A program made the translations under genes and the position numbers. DNA of 64,000 bases from Bryoerythrophyllum caledonicum (lineage: Eukaryota > Streptophyta > Bryopsida > Pottiales > Pottiaceae), in assembly GCA_963971425.1 (NCBI GenBank), contig OZ020515.1, positions 6,588,291 to 6,652,290 on the forward strand, written 5' to 3'. Shown here piece after piece: positions 34,866-46,672 of this stretch; position 1 is the first letter of the stretch, and every line of letters begins with the position of its first letter. The notes beneath the pieces are model-generated. The model did not search any database and was not told the origin of the DNA. It saw only the letters and a list, made by a program, of their open reading frames with translations.

Positions 34866-36686
34866 AGCATTCTATCTGCGACACATTCCCCGCACATGCC
34901 CTTCATCAGAACCCACAACAAAATCAGGCACAACCCATCTCCCAAACTCCCGAAACTCCAATTCTTGTCCCCGCAGCCTCGAAAAAAAGCCTCGAAACAG
35001 AACCAAAATCGGTGAAATAGAGCGCAGCGTACCTTGCTGAGAGGTCTGCGACTGTGATTGCGAGACGACGCGCATAAAAAGCTGTAAACCCCGCCACGAA
35101 TTCGATGCGCAAGCGACGATTCGCAGGTCGATGAGACGAAGACGACGACGAAGAAATTGAACAGAATCCCGTCATTACACCCAATACGGTTATATTGTAA
35201 TATTTTGTAAACTTATCTGACAAAGATGAATTTGTATGATACTTTTTGCTTCAAATGTAGTAACTATTTTAACCCCTAAACAACGGAGCAGTCAAAAAGT
35301 GCCTCCTCGAGTCCTCTCCAAGGACATTTCAAGAACGATAACCAATGTAAACGATTGTTTTTCATCCAATTCTTTTTGGGAGAGTTCATTGAATGTGTAA
35401 GTATAACCGCCCCTTAGGGTTGGATTTGGCAAATAACAATTCTAAAAATTGCGCAAAAATGGAATGGATTTTTTTTTTTAAAACATCAATTTTTTCAACT
35501 CGATGAAAAAATGGATTCTTGAGAATATTCTATTTTCAGAACTTGCAAACAGTTTAAAATAAATATTTATTTGGCCCAAGAGTGCCACATCCGACACTCG
35601 GATATGGTAGATGATGATGAAACTTGCCTCATTGAGATATTCATGAGTTGTCTTAAAAAAATGTTTGTAACATGGATCTCAATGTAGTGATATTTTGAAA
35701 ATTCTAGTTGTAGCCCCAAATCTGAATTTGAGTCACTTAAAATGATATCTTCTGAATTTGAGTCCAACTACTGAAATGAAGCTTATGAAGTCTAGTTTCC
35801 ATTCCAAATTGAAATATTGAAAAATACATAAAATTAAATACGCCATTGCAATTTGGACTTATGGCCAATTACCATGATTTTAGCTCAATACGGAAGTTTC
35901 ATTTGCACCACAAGCTTTGGCACTATAATGTTTATTTTTGGTGACATTTTCAGAATATTTCAGCATAATTTGAATTGGCTGTGAATATTCTTCACATTCT
36001 TGTAAAAAAAATACAATAACTTCAAACTTTTACAAATATAGGTGTGATTATTGTGACATTAACCAGAGATGTGATCTCATCTCTAATAATATATATTAAA
36101 AAAAAAAATTTAAATGAAAGTTAGTGTACAAAGTAGAATGGAAATTGGGTTTGTTGCCACGGTCATAGGCTTCGTCCTAAGAGGTTAAGTTTTCTTAGTT
36201 TTGATCATACAAAGCATTTCCACCGGGGTACGGGGCCCCGACACATTAGCCGCCATGGAGTGAAATTTACTAAAACGTGCCCCACCTAAATTGCTTCTCC
36301 GGCATCCTAGTGGACGAGGCTGGTGCAACGTAGCTTCACCATCAATTTACCATATTTTGACAATTTGTTGTGGACACTCTAGGTTTTGGCGTTGAAGGTG
36401 GCCACTCTCGTGCCGCCAAGTGGCAACATAGGAGTCGATGCGGTTGCATAGACCGCAATTTCACTCACACTTAACTTCGGATCACGTTTATTGGCAATTG
36501 TACGACCCTCTGCATCTTCCATGCACAACAATTGATGGCACATGTTGTTGGTTGCAAGTCCTAGCTTTCTGTTTCAGCTCACCACTAGTGCGAATTATTC
36601 TTTGAAGCATCCCCCCCATGCACGATCCACCCTTGTCTCTTGCCTCGTGTGGAATGGATTGGCATTCAAGGGTAGAGATGCTCTAA
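34866..36686. other. Intergenic, promoter side of CysRS
   Basis: 34866-35220 is the likely CysRS promoter and 5' UTR. 35220-36686 is AT-rich with no recognisable gene or terminal repeat. Confidence 0.5.
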
Positions 36687-37078
36687 GAGCATCTCCACTC
36701 CTGGCATGGAATTTTCCACGCTAGGTCGGAAAATCTACTCCACGCCAGGAGTGGTTTAGGGTTTGGAGTAATAATAGCTCCACCGCAAAGCTCCAAAATT
36801 TTCAACCCACAAAAATGCTTTCACCTTTCACCTCCCACCACCAATGACACGGCGCCACATGTCGCCATCAATGACATGGCGCCACATGTCGCGAGGGTAT
36901 GGGTGTGTCCCCAACATCAAAAAATGGCGCACTCCCTCCATCCAAAGAGATTTTGGTGTGCCATGGACCAAAACTTCTAAAATTTTATAAAGTTTCCCCG
37001 TTTTGAGGTGTTGGGTGCAACTTTTTGACCTCACAAAACTCCAATTTGGTGGTTCTCTGTCTCCGGGTGGAGATGCTC
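36687..37078 (+). mobile_element. Tourist/Harbinger-like MITE
   Basis: This 392-bp element starts GAGCATCTCCAC and ends with the inverse GTGGAGATGCTC. TAA flanks it on both sides (36684-36686 and 37079-37081). The TAA duplication fits PIF/Harbinger. No coding capacity. Confidence 0.8.
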
Positions 37079-37261
37079 TAAAACTGGCATTGAACTTGAA
37101 ACTACAATTATCTAGAAGGACGTATATCCCAATTATAAAATCAAGTAAGGTAAGCCCCCCATAGCCAACGCATATAAAATTGGGGTATATCCAATCCTCT
37201 TCCATCTCACTATCACCAACCCACCTCCAAATAGAGGTTTGCTATTAGTCAAGGCCCTTAC

Positions 37262-38765
37262 ACTAAACACTCAAATAACACACCCTACCCTTCACAATAG
37301 CCACCCCGACCAAACCATACTAACGTCAATGGTCCAAATGTTACAAAACCGCACACAAATCACAACCCTCCACAAAGTGAGAGCCCATGCCAACATTGAT
37401 GGCAACGAACAAGCAGACAAATTAGCAAAAGAAGGCCGAGAAAAAACACACAAAAATGCTAAAGACCCACACGAACATGCCCATGCCACCCCATACTACT
37501 TTCAAAAAGAAGATTGGCCTTCCAAAGAAGATACCCCCGTCAAAGGCCCGATTAGATTTTTGGGCAAATATCTCAAAAAACAAGACTTCTACAACAACCT
37601 TGACACAATCTCAGATAACTTCCTTAACATAGAAAAATGGACTAACAACAACGACATAGACAATGAACTCTCTACTAATTTTTGGAAAAACCCCATCATA
37701 ACCGATTCACAAATCACATGCCTTATCAAATTCCGCACCGGTCAATACATGGGAACGCCTATAAGCAACTCTTCTTTGGAATAGAAAGATTCCTATCCAT
37801 AACATGACCCATATGCCCCTCAACGGACCCCGACACATGGCTTCATGTTCTACTCAAATGCCAAAACCACCACATACTCTCTCTAATTGTTAAAAGACAT
37901 AATAAAGCGGTATGGGAAGTCCGAAAACTAATCACCTCCTACAATAAATCGAGATGTTTTATACTAATGAACGCCGGCACTTTTAATAACAATCCACAAG
38001 AAAATACGGTCCTCCCTTGGCTACTCCCATGTTCCTGTATGACCCAAAGATGTCATTGCAACGCTAGGCTCAAACCGGACATCCTTTGTGTTAAAGGTGT
38101 ACCATATAATGACCCACCACCCGATAACATCAACCAAGACTACACCATTCAATTCATTGAATTCACATATTGCAACGATAGATTTTCCCCAGAAACAATC
38201 CAAAATAAAATAGATAAATACCAACCCCTTATTGACGACATCATTGCCCTCGGATGGAAGGTGGACCCCCTTATTGTAATCACATGCGGCGCTCGTGTCA
38301 CCACCTCTATCCCATCTTTGAACACTCTAGAAGATACCTTCAAAATACCCATTGAAACAATTAAAAACACCTTTAAAAACATCAACACCATCGCTACTCA
38401 ATATGCCATGTCCATTTTACTATATAAATGCAAAATTGAAAACAACCAAGCCCTTCCCGATACACAAGACCCCCCTTAATTCCTTTCCCCCGCTTCGATT
38501 TGTCTTGATTGGTTGGTTTTGTGGTTCTTGGCTACTTGCTTGGTTGGTTTGTGGTTTTTGGCTACTTGCTTGATTAGTTGGATGTTTAGTTGGTTGGGTG
38601 TTTAGCTTGGCGGGTTTCTGGCTACCCGTTACATAGTGTCTACCCTCGAAAGGGGGAAGTAGTTCCAACTTACTAATTCCTTGTCCGGTGGGCACGGTCT
38701 TAGTAGTGGAACGAACAAACACTTTATTCACGTTGGTCCCCTTCGGGAACCGGCGTTCGTCTTCT
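37262..38765 (+). mobile_element. LINE copy 3, strongly 5'-truncated
   Basis: It starts inside the RNase H domain ('HPTLHNSHPDQ', 'LHKVRAHANI', 'GNEQADKLAKEGR') and runs to the structured 3' UTR. It is visibly more similar to copy 1 than to copy 2. A frameshift near 37760 separates the RNase H part from the CCHC/RLE part. The left junction near 37262 shows no clear target duplication. Confidence 0.85.
37967..38479 (+). pseudogene. LINE RLE domain, copy 3 (open reading frame)
   Basis: A 170-residue frame holds the whole C-terminal endonuclease region: 'RCHCNARLKPDILC', 'TIQFIEFTYCNDRF', 'QNKIDKYQPLIDDIIALGW', 'PLIVITCGARVTT'. It is the best copy for testing whether the C-terminus is a PD-(D/E)XK fold. 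It is only the end of ORF2 and would not be translated on its own. Confidence 0.6.
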
Positions 38766-38770
38766 TCTTT
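38635..38770 (+). other. Structured LINE 3' UTR, copy 3
   Basis: The outer stem is AGTGTCT (38635-38641) with AAACACT (38717-38723), which has one mismatch. The second hairpin is CGTTGGT-CCC-TTC-GGG-ACCGGCG, fully paired with G-U wobbles where copy 1 has CGCCGG. Before it lies a variable TTGG-rich tract (38508-38620), also seen in copy 1 (9190-9300) but not in copy 2. The end is TTC-rich. Confidence 0.7.
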
Positions 38771-38799
38771 TGGTCGTTGGTTGTGGGGGATACCTACTG

Positions 38800-39452
38800 C
38801 TGGCCACCCACTAAACATGGCTGCATAGTTTGAAAATTCATAACTAATTCAATTTTTATCAAAAAAAATACGAAATCACTTGGGTTAGAATTGTAATTCT
38901 ATTGGCTATCACTGAACTTAAATATTAGTATTATTATCTCCTCTCTCCATATATGCACATTCCTTAACTTGTCGGTTCTAGGGCTTACCTTAGTACTCTA
39001 CCTCAACATGGAAGATACGGTCTCCAACCCGTCTGGTGGGACGGTGGCCTAACCTACGGAACCGGGTATCTGAAGGGTGACCGTATCTAAAGTAAGTGAC
39101 GGGTGTCTGAAGGGCATCTGAAGGGTATCTACACCGGGTATATGAAGGGTATCTGCAACCGGGTATCTAAAGGGTGACCGTATATAAAGTAAATGACGGG
39201 TGTCTGAAGGGTATCTGACGGGTGTCTGGAGTGTGCGGCTGCGGAACCTAAAGCCCTAAACCTGGAATTGGCAGTTCCTTTTCGCAGGAGCCAAGCTCTC
39301 CGACAGAGCTCCGGAGTCCTGCTCTCGAGTTCCTTCGTTTTCCAAGTCCAGGGTGTGGTCGGGTTTTGGGTTTTCGTGGTTTGTTTGGGGTTTCGTTTTT
39401 TGGAGAGGTTTTCGTAGGGTTTAAGGAGGGGGTTTGAGGGCTGCCCGCAGCC
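38800..39452 (+). promoter_or_regulatory. NOG1 upstream region with 104-bp tandem repeat
   Basis: Two units starting near 39064 and 39168 share 'aaagtaagtgacgggtgtct' (or a close variant) and 'agggtgaccgtat'. Inside them is a shorter recurring 'GGGTATCTGAAGG' motif. Downstream is a GC-rich 5' UTR that reaches the NOG1 ATG at 39453. Confidence 0.6.
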
Positions 39453-42067
39453 ATGGTGCTCTACAATTTCAAGCGGATTACGGTGGTGCCGTCGGGCAAG
39501 GAGTTCGTGGACATCATCTTGTCGCGGACGCAGCGGCAGACGCCGACGGTGGTGCACAAGGGGTATGCCATCAACCGAATTCGCCAGTTTTACATGCGGA
39601 AGGTGAAATACACGCAGACGAATTTCCACGAGAAGATCTCTACCATTCTCGAGGACTTCCCACGCCTCGACGACATCCATCCTTTCTACGGGGAGCTGCT
39701 CAACCATCTGTACGACAAGGACCACTACAAGCTTGCGCTCGGGCAGCTCAACACCGCTCGCAACTTGATCGAGAAGATTGCCAAGGATTACGTCCGCTTG
39801 TTGAAATATGGCGACTCGCTCTACAGGTCGGTGCCGTGGTCGCTGTCTTTGGGTTTTGTTGCAAGTGCAGCGGGTTTAGGGTTTTAGGGTTCGGGATGTT
39901 ATTTTGATCGTGAGGTCCATGCAGGTGCAAGAACTTGAAGAAAGCAGCTCTGGGGAGGATGTGCACTGTGATGAAGCGTGTGAGCCCTAGTTTGGCTTAC
40001 CTCGAACAGGTCAGGCAGCACATGTCGAGGTTGCCCTCGATCGACCCCAACACGCGAACGATCTTGATTTGCGGTTACCCTAATGTTGGCAAGAGCAGTT
40101 TCATCAACAAAATTACACGCGCTGATGTAGACGTGCAGCCTTATGCATTCACCACCAAGTCTCTGTTTGTTGGTCACACCGATTATAAGTACATGCGGTG
40201 GCAGGTGTGCAACTCATCATACTTAGCTTTCGGTTTCGTCGCTTGGTTTGTTTGTTTGGTTTCTTTTAAAGTGGGACTTGTTTGTTTAAGCGAGCGCGCC
40301 TGAAACGGAGTTCATTGATATCGTGCAGGTGATTGATACTCCCGGTATTTTGGACCATCCTTTGGAGGAGTGCAACACTATCGAGATGTTGAGTATCACC
40401 GCTCTTGCATATCTCAGAGCGGCAGTTCTCTTCGTGGTCGACTTATCTGGAAACTGTGGCTACACCATCGCTCAGCAATCTGCGCTGTTTCATTCGATCA
40501 GAGCTCTCTTCGCCAATAAGCCTGTCATTATCGCCTGCAACAAAACCGACCTGCAACCATTTGAGACCCTTCCCGAGTCTGATAAGAAGCTCATCGAGGA
40601 AATGAGGAAGGAAGCTGCGAAGGCCGGAGCAGGTCTTGTCGATGGTGCCCCGCCCGATGAGGAGAATTGTATGTTGCCAATGAGTACCATGACCGAGGAG
40701 GGCATTATCGCCGTTAAGAATGCTGCATGTGAGAAGCTCCTCCAGATGCGGGTGGAGATGAAGATGAAATCGAAGAAGATCAATGATTGTCTGAACCGGA
40801 TTCACGTGGCTATGCCCAAACTCCGGGATCAGAAGGAACGTCCTCCTGTCATTCCTCAGGGAGTCCTTGAAGCGAGGGCGGCTGAGAACAAGGCGGCCGA
40901 GAACAAGAGGAAACTTGAGAAGGATCTGGAGAACGAGAACGGTGGTGCAGGTGAGTTGCGTTTAATATTGGTGATTGGTTGGATAATGTCTAGTATCAGT
41001 TGAAAAGATGCACAACTGAGTTCACTTTCAATAACTGATAAGCGAATTTTCATGTTGTGTTATGACAGGAGTGTACTCGGCGAACTTGCACAAACACTAC
41101 TTGCTGATGGATCCGGACTGGAAGGATGACATCGTTCCTGAGATCATGGATGGGCACAACATTGCTGACTTCGTTGATGCGGACATCCTCCAAAGGCTGG
41201 ATGAGTTGGAGAAGGAGGAGGATGAGCGTGCAGCGGCAGCGGAGGGAATGGATGAGGACGAGGAGATGAGTGATCAGGTCAGTCTGTTCGGAAGGGCATT
41301 CTTGTAATTTTCCGCTTATTTATCAGCTACCTTGTTCTTACGTCACACTTCTAACCGCCTTGGATGTCCTTCAAGACAGGACTTGACACCTGAGGAGGCT
41401 GAGGCTCTTGCAGCAATCCGGCGCAAGAAGAAATTCATGTTGGCTGAGCACAGAGCAAAGAAGAAAACTGCCGACAACAAGCCAGTGGTGCCTAGAAGGC
41501 ACAATGTGGAACGACAATTCAACACGAGTAGGATGGGCAGGCATCTCTCAAGCTTGGGCTTAGACCCTACTGCTGCAGTAAACAGAGCAAGGAGTAGGTC
41601 CACTGCTGGAACGAGGAGCCGGAAGAGAGACAGATCTGAAGGTGCAGGTGGAGATAGCATGGAAGTGGATGAGCAAGCTAACAAGAGAATGCGTTCACGA
41701 ACTCGTTCATTGTCCCGGCCACACAAGGAAGCACTTCCAGGTAATATTTCTCTCTGCGGATGTAGTCATCTGCTTACAATAGGTACTCAGGTCTTGACTT
41801 CATAGTCCTGCCAATCCTTATATTCTTTGTGATGTTGCGGTCTCAGTTCATTTCATTGTTCTTTGACACGATTCTACTTGAATTGATGCAGGTGAAGGAT
41901 TCAAGGACAGTGCTCAAAAGGTTAAGGCGATGCAGATCGGTAAGAATGCGGTGAAGGACAGGAATAAGGATGCGAGGAAGGGAGAGGCAGATCGTGTGCA
42001 TTACAACAAGAAGCCGAAGCATTTGTTCTCCGGTAAACGGGGCACTGGAAAAACAGACCGGAGGTAA
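39453..42067 (+). CDS. NOG1: Nucleolar GTP-binding protein 1 (NOG1)
   Basis: Six exons: 39453-39826, 39925-40204, 40329-40950, 41069-41277, 41380-41740 and 41892-42067, all GT-AG and in phase, 673 residues. The N-terminus '[18 protein letters not shown]' and the following helical domain are nearly identical to plant NOG1. The Obg-type GTPase shows G1 'GYPNVGKSS', the G2 region '[13 protein letters not shown]', G3 'DTPGIL' and G4 'NKTD'. The C-terminus is basic with '[14 protein letters not shown]'-like nuclear signals. NOG1 is an assembly factor of the pre-60S ribosomal particle in the nucleolus. Length equals the usual 670 or so. The stop codon lies inside a 20-bp perfect tandem repeat (42054-42093). 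The gene looks intact. Confidence 0.97.
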
Positions 42068-43683
42068 CCGGTTCAGACCGGAGGTAACCGGTTTGGATTA
42101 CTTCAGTGTAGGAAATTTTTGCTTAGGCTAATGAGTAGTTGTATTATCTTAGAGTGTGCTTCTTTGTTCAGCGCAAACTTCAGGAGTAACGGCTTTCATC
42201 TGCCACAACCTTCTCAAAATTTTTATCGCACAATATACTGGGCTGTCTTTGCTTTGGCCTAATTTTGTCTTGCATGATTTTCACGTGTATTTGGCCATGG
42301 AATTTGGTGTATTTAATCTGTGTTTGTAGAATGTGTTGTGTAATGTGGAGCGACCCAATTCCGATAACTCAAACCAGTTGGGGTCTCAAATGACATTGTA
42401 CCGTAGGTCACTTGGACGCCAAATAATTAATTTAAGTAAAAAAAGTGGGTTCGACTTTCTAAAGGAAATTTTAGCAGATTCTGGCAGGTTACAGATTGCA
42501 GTAACTAGCCTATTTTGAGGGTCAAGGAGATTAAACCTGAGACCTCAAGCTCCCTACTTGGAGCTCTTTTGCTCACACTTCCAAGAATCAAGGCTTTCCA
42601 AGCCATAACTCCCCATTCATGTCCCTAGAATTTGCTATTTTCTATTTGATTCTACATACTTTAATGGGAGATGACATGTTCCAATATTTACAAATCTAAC
42701 TTGGTACAGACAAAAGTTGACAAGCTTTTGCATTACCAAAGTTCAAAATTTTATACCATTACAAATTATGTGATGTTTGTTTCTCATACACCAAGTTTTT
42801 AGCAGTATTGGAGACATGAAGCATTTCCAAAATAATTGATCCCTAAATTTCCAAGAGTCCCCTCGAGGGACTCTAGAAGGTTCGGGTAGGTTCCTATGGT
42901 GTCATTTTGTTATAAATTTTCTTTAAATTCAAAATGTAGATGGACATTACTAAAAGATTTGTGTGAGTCCAACTTTTTCCTGAATCCGACATTTAATGAA
43001 AAAGTTATAGGATTTTGAAGTTCAAATGGGGAGAGTGGGCAACTTGGGCAACTCCAAAAACTTTTGCTAGGACACTCTACTGAATGTGAAATTTACAATA
43101 CTAGCTAATAATATTATTTCCTTTTATATCGTCAAAAAAATCTCTCGTCTTTAGTGAAAAATGGCATAAAAAACCTAAGTCAAACATTTTCGCACATTAT
43201 TGCACATTGTCAGGCAAGGTATCCAAAAAATATCTTCTTTTTCACATAAAACTTTGAGATCATCATATTTTTTACTTTTTATTTTTTCCGCAGCATTATG
43301 TGGTGTAAACCTTCTAATTGACCATTTGGATTCTCATTCTAAAACATGCTAAGTTCACAAAAAATTATAAAGCAAATTGGTAATTTTTGAACCTCCACTC
43401 CTTCCACAATTTTTGAATAGGTTACATCCTTTTTCTACCTCTAAAAATTGGAGTACAAGGAGCTAAATCCATGCTTGACATGATGGTAATGAATTTAGAC
43501 CTTAAGTAGTGCAAAACTTTGACACCAAGTGAAATCAAAGTCTATTGATCCACTAAACGTAGGGAAGAAAATGGACCCTTTTCACTACTTCAAACACTAT
43601 AATATGTCAATCCGTGCGGTCAAACTTTACGAATTTTTTACATAAGTTACTTCATAAGTCTTAATTGAGATCCTACGGTTTAA
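42068..43683. other. Intergenic, NOG1 3' UTR then nothing recognised
   Basis: The NOG1 3' UTR probably covers 42068-42350. The remainder is AT-rich, with no coding frame, terminal repeat or RNA gene that I can support. Confidence 0.5.
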
Positions 43684-44065
43684 ACTTGATTTGATACATG
43701 TCTAGAACTAGTATTGCAAAATTCCTGTACACTCTTCAAGGATGTTGACAACTACGACTGTCATGTTGAAGGAGAGGATTGAGTGTAACAACCTAAAAAC
43801 TTAAAATGAGTAATTCAATGGACAGTCTAAAACGACGAATTCTCATGAGATGGAGCGACAACTGTGACCTCGTAAACCCCCACAGAAGATAATTTCCATA
43901 TTCGTCAATATCGAGGCCCTCAATAAAGTGCCGCATTTGTGACGAACTGTTCGTCTTGAGGATTCACATATCGACATGTCGGCGTGTTGAATATTCCTTG
44001 ACCATGTCCGCGAACAAGGATGGTTTGCTACCATCCATGGTCAGCAACCTCGATGGGCTATCATA
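43684..44065 (-). pseudogene. ABCC transporter last-exon remnant
   Basis: On the minus strand from 44065 it reads 'YDSPSRLL', 'DGSKPSLFADMVKEYSTRRH', then a stop. This is the C-terminal tail of ABCC transporters (consensus E(Y/F)DSP..LL......F..LVKEYS.R). It is a paralogue of 49169-49416 and includes the same 3' flank (43684-43840 against 49022-49170). No nucleotide-binding domain precedes it. It lies at the outer side of haloperoxidase copy 2, probably the remains of a complete gene pair. Confidence 0.7.
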
Positions 44066-44096
44066 TTGTCTAGTAGTCTTCCAGGTGTTGCGCTGG

Positions 44097-44205
44097 TCCA
44101 TGCCTGGGGGTTACTAAAGTCCATGCCTGGAAGTTGAAAATCCATGCCTGGAAGTTAAAAGTCCATGCCTGGAAGTTAAATGTCCATGCCTGGGCGTTGT
44201 TAATG
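44097..44205 (+). repeat. Minisatellite, about 22-bp unit, five copies
   Basis: Units of the form 'GTCCATGCCTGGAAGTTAAA' are repeated five times with small changes. A single related unit lies at 50640-50670, in the equivalent place upstream of haloperoxidase copy 3. Confidence 0.9.
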
Positions 44206-44299
44206 TCTAATGTGCACGTGTAACACATCATAGTATGAATTACAAAATAGAACAAAGCAGATAGAATCAATATAGAATTCCAAATAGCAGTGGAAGTAC

Positions 44300-46672
44300 T
44301 CAGGCAACGACTTCTCGTAGTGTTATTGATCTGAATATCTTACTGCGGTTCTACACATGGCATGATGCTTGTGAGTGCTTCAACTTGCAGACTCCTCCTC
44401 AAAGTCAATATATATCCTCTACCGATCATCATAAAATTCAACCTTTGACACAATAGTATCATACAATAGAGAAGTCAGTTGCAAAGAGTTGCGTTTGTCA
44501 TTGGAAAGTCGTAGCGGTTTGCAAGGCTGGCTCGGAGCTTCCAATCGACTCAGAGCTCATCGAATACTCACGGTATTCGGTTGGGTCAATCATGACAAAA
44601 AATACAACGCCCTCATCGCCGATTACAACACCTCCTCGCCGATTTTAAGGCTTCCTTGTTGAAAACACTGACCTCCTCGTTCAATACGATGACCTCCTCG
44701 CCAGTTTAGCGAGCCAGGGTCGCTACGCAGTCCATATAAGCTCAAGAAATATTCTAAGAAAATGTTCGATAAAAATTCTCTAATGGGTCATAGCACGCTA
44801 CGTAATTACGTTCAAGGGTGAAAAAACTACCACTTTTGAGGTCACAGTGTCACACTTCAGGAACTAGTTTATTTTAAGTGAACTAGTTTATTTTAAGTGT
44901 AGATAAATGAGGAGAATTACATGCATCAATATGGTGTAATGATTGACATTACTACACTAAAGATGATATTTAGTGTTTAGGGACCATTAGTGTAGTTACC
45001 CCTATGACCTGACTTTCACTAAATGTCAATTTGTTTACATTTAGTGTTTAATGTCAAAAAATCAGTCTAGCAAAATTGCTCATAACTTTTGCATCACGAC
45101 GAATTATAAGATGTACCGTATACCAATGGAATCTCCTTGAAAAAAAACATAAGCTGGTCACCTCACTCGATAGAATTGGTGCGAAATTGATAAAGATATG
45201 CCTCCTCAAACTTTCAACCAAAACTCAAGAAATCTGCCCAACAATATTCACTATAACTTTTTATTTAAGACGAATTTGAAGATGGGTAAGATGCCATTGG
45301 AAGCGTCTTTTCAAATCAATTTAGATTGGCAGTGCGAGAAACTCTCAAATTGGGCAAAAACTGCCCCCGAAATCATCATTTGAAAATCCAACCTTAAAAA
45401 ACTCAGCCCAACATGGAAGGTTTGCTTTTGACATGTGGCGAGATTTGGGTGACTTGCAATGAAATGTGGCATATGACATTGTTACATAACCAAAACTAAA
45501 TGTCAATATGTTAAAATGTAATAAGGGCAAAAGTTACAGAAATTGACAATTAGTGTTTAAATTGACATTTAATGTTGTTACAATAGTAGGGTAATTGACA
45601 TTTAGCGTTCAAGTTTGTAATTAGTGTTGCGAACACTAAATATCATCTTTAGTGTAGTGTATCCTAGGGTTCATTGGCAATTTGTTGTTTCTAATTGATA
45701 TTTAGTTTTATCCACGGAAATTCACTAAAAATGGGGAGTATAATGAAAATTTGAAAATATAGTTTTTAACACTTTGGTTGGTTGGTGGAGGAGGAAGCAA
45801 ACAAGATTCTATAGGTGGGCCTGTTTCTTTTATCATTTAATTCTTGTTTGGGATAATTCTAAACTTAGGTTTAGAAGAAATTTTAGAGTCACATTGTACC
45901 CCCTTTCAAGTTTAGTATTCCTAAAAATCTCTTGTAAAGGAAATGAAATAATAAAAAATTAGACCTACTTCCAGAAACTTGTTAGCTTCCTTCACACTCC
46001 GACCGTAGCGTGGTAGAGGCACATTGACTTTGAGGAGTCTGCAAGTTGAAGCACTCTCAAGCCGTCAATCTACATAAGCCTGGTCCCCTTCATTCTCTAC
46101 TCATCTCTAGTGTCTTCACTCTTCACATCAAGGGGTGGCCAAACTTACATAGCTATGACCGTAGCGTGGTAGAGGCACATTGACTTTGAGGAGTCTGCAA
46201 GTTGAAGCACTCTCATTGAGCCGTCAATCTACATAAGCTGCCTGGTCCCCTTCATTCTCTACTCATCTCAAGTGTCTTCACTCTTCACATCAAAGGGTGG
46301 CCAATGTAAGTTGCCAGGCTTGTATACATCCTGATGTGTAGCTGTAGCTGTAGCACAGAAGATCAGATCGACTTTGGCCCTGAAAAATCGATATCATAAT
46401 ACTACTGTAGTTACGGTCAGGCTACAAATTAAATATTTCTGTAACATGACCTTCCATGCAAGTTTGAGCTAGAAATTCAACCCTTCCAACAGTTTTCTGC
46501 TTGCGCGCCAAAGCGAGACTGAGTCTTGAATACATACACTTGGGCAGTTTTTTTCTTACCGAAGTCAGCCTGGGAGACTTGAAATACACCACATTTTTAT
46601 GTTTAGAGAGGGCCTAGAATCGATAGTGAATGACTCTATGTTGTTTCTCTTTATTGCAGAATTGAGGTGAAG
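44300..46672 (+). promoter_or_regulatory. Upstream region of haloperoxidase copy 2, rearranged
   Basis: 44310-44480 and 46000-46660 are two parts of the upstream region that is continuous in copy 3 (50770-51660). A 702-bp MITE (44955-45656) lies between them. A direct tandem duplication of about 150 bp is present (46004-46152 and 46158-46310, 'gtagcgtggtagaggcacat'). 'gtgcttcaacttgcagact' at 44375 is inverted at 46040-46060, as it is upstream of copy 3. Confidence 0.6.
44955..45656 (+). mobile_element. TA-flanked MITE, CACTAAA ends, copy A
   Basis: The 702-bp element begins CACTAAAGATGATATTTAGT and ends with its inverse; TA lies on both sides (44953-44954 and 45657-45658). Subterminal copies of 'atttagtgtt' occur inside. 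The ends begin with CACTA by chance; the 2-bp duplication excludes En/Spm. Confidence 0.75.

Noticed and set aside
44955-45656. Calling the CACTAAA-ended MITEs En/Spm CACTA elements
   Set aside because: The flanking duplication is TA, shown by empty paralogous sites for the second copy; CACTA elements make 3-bp duplications.
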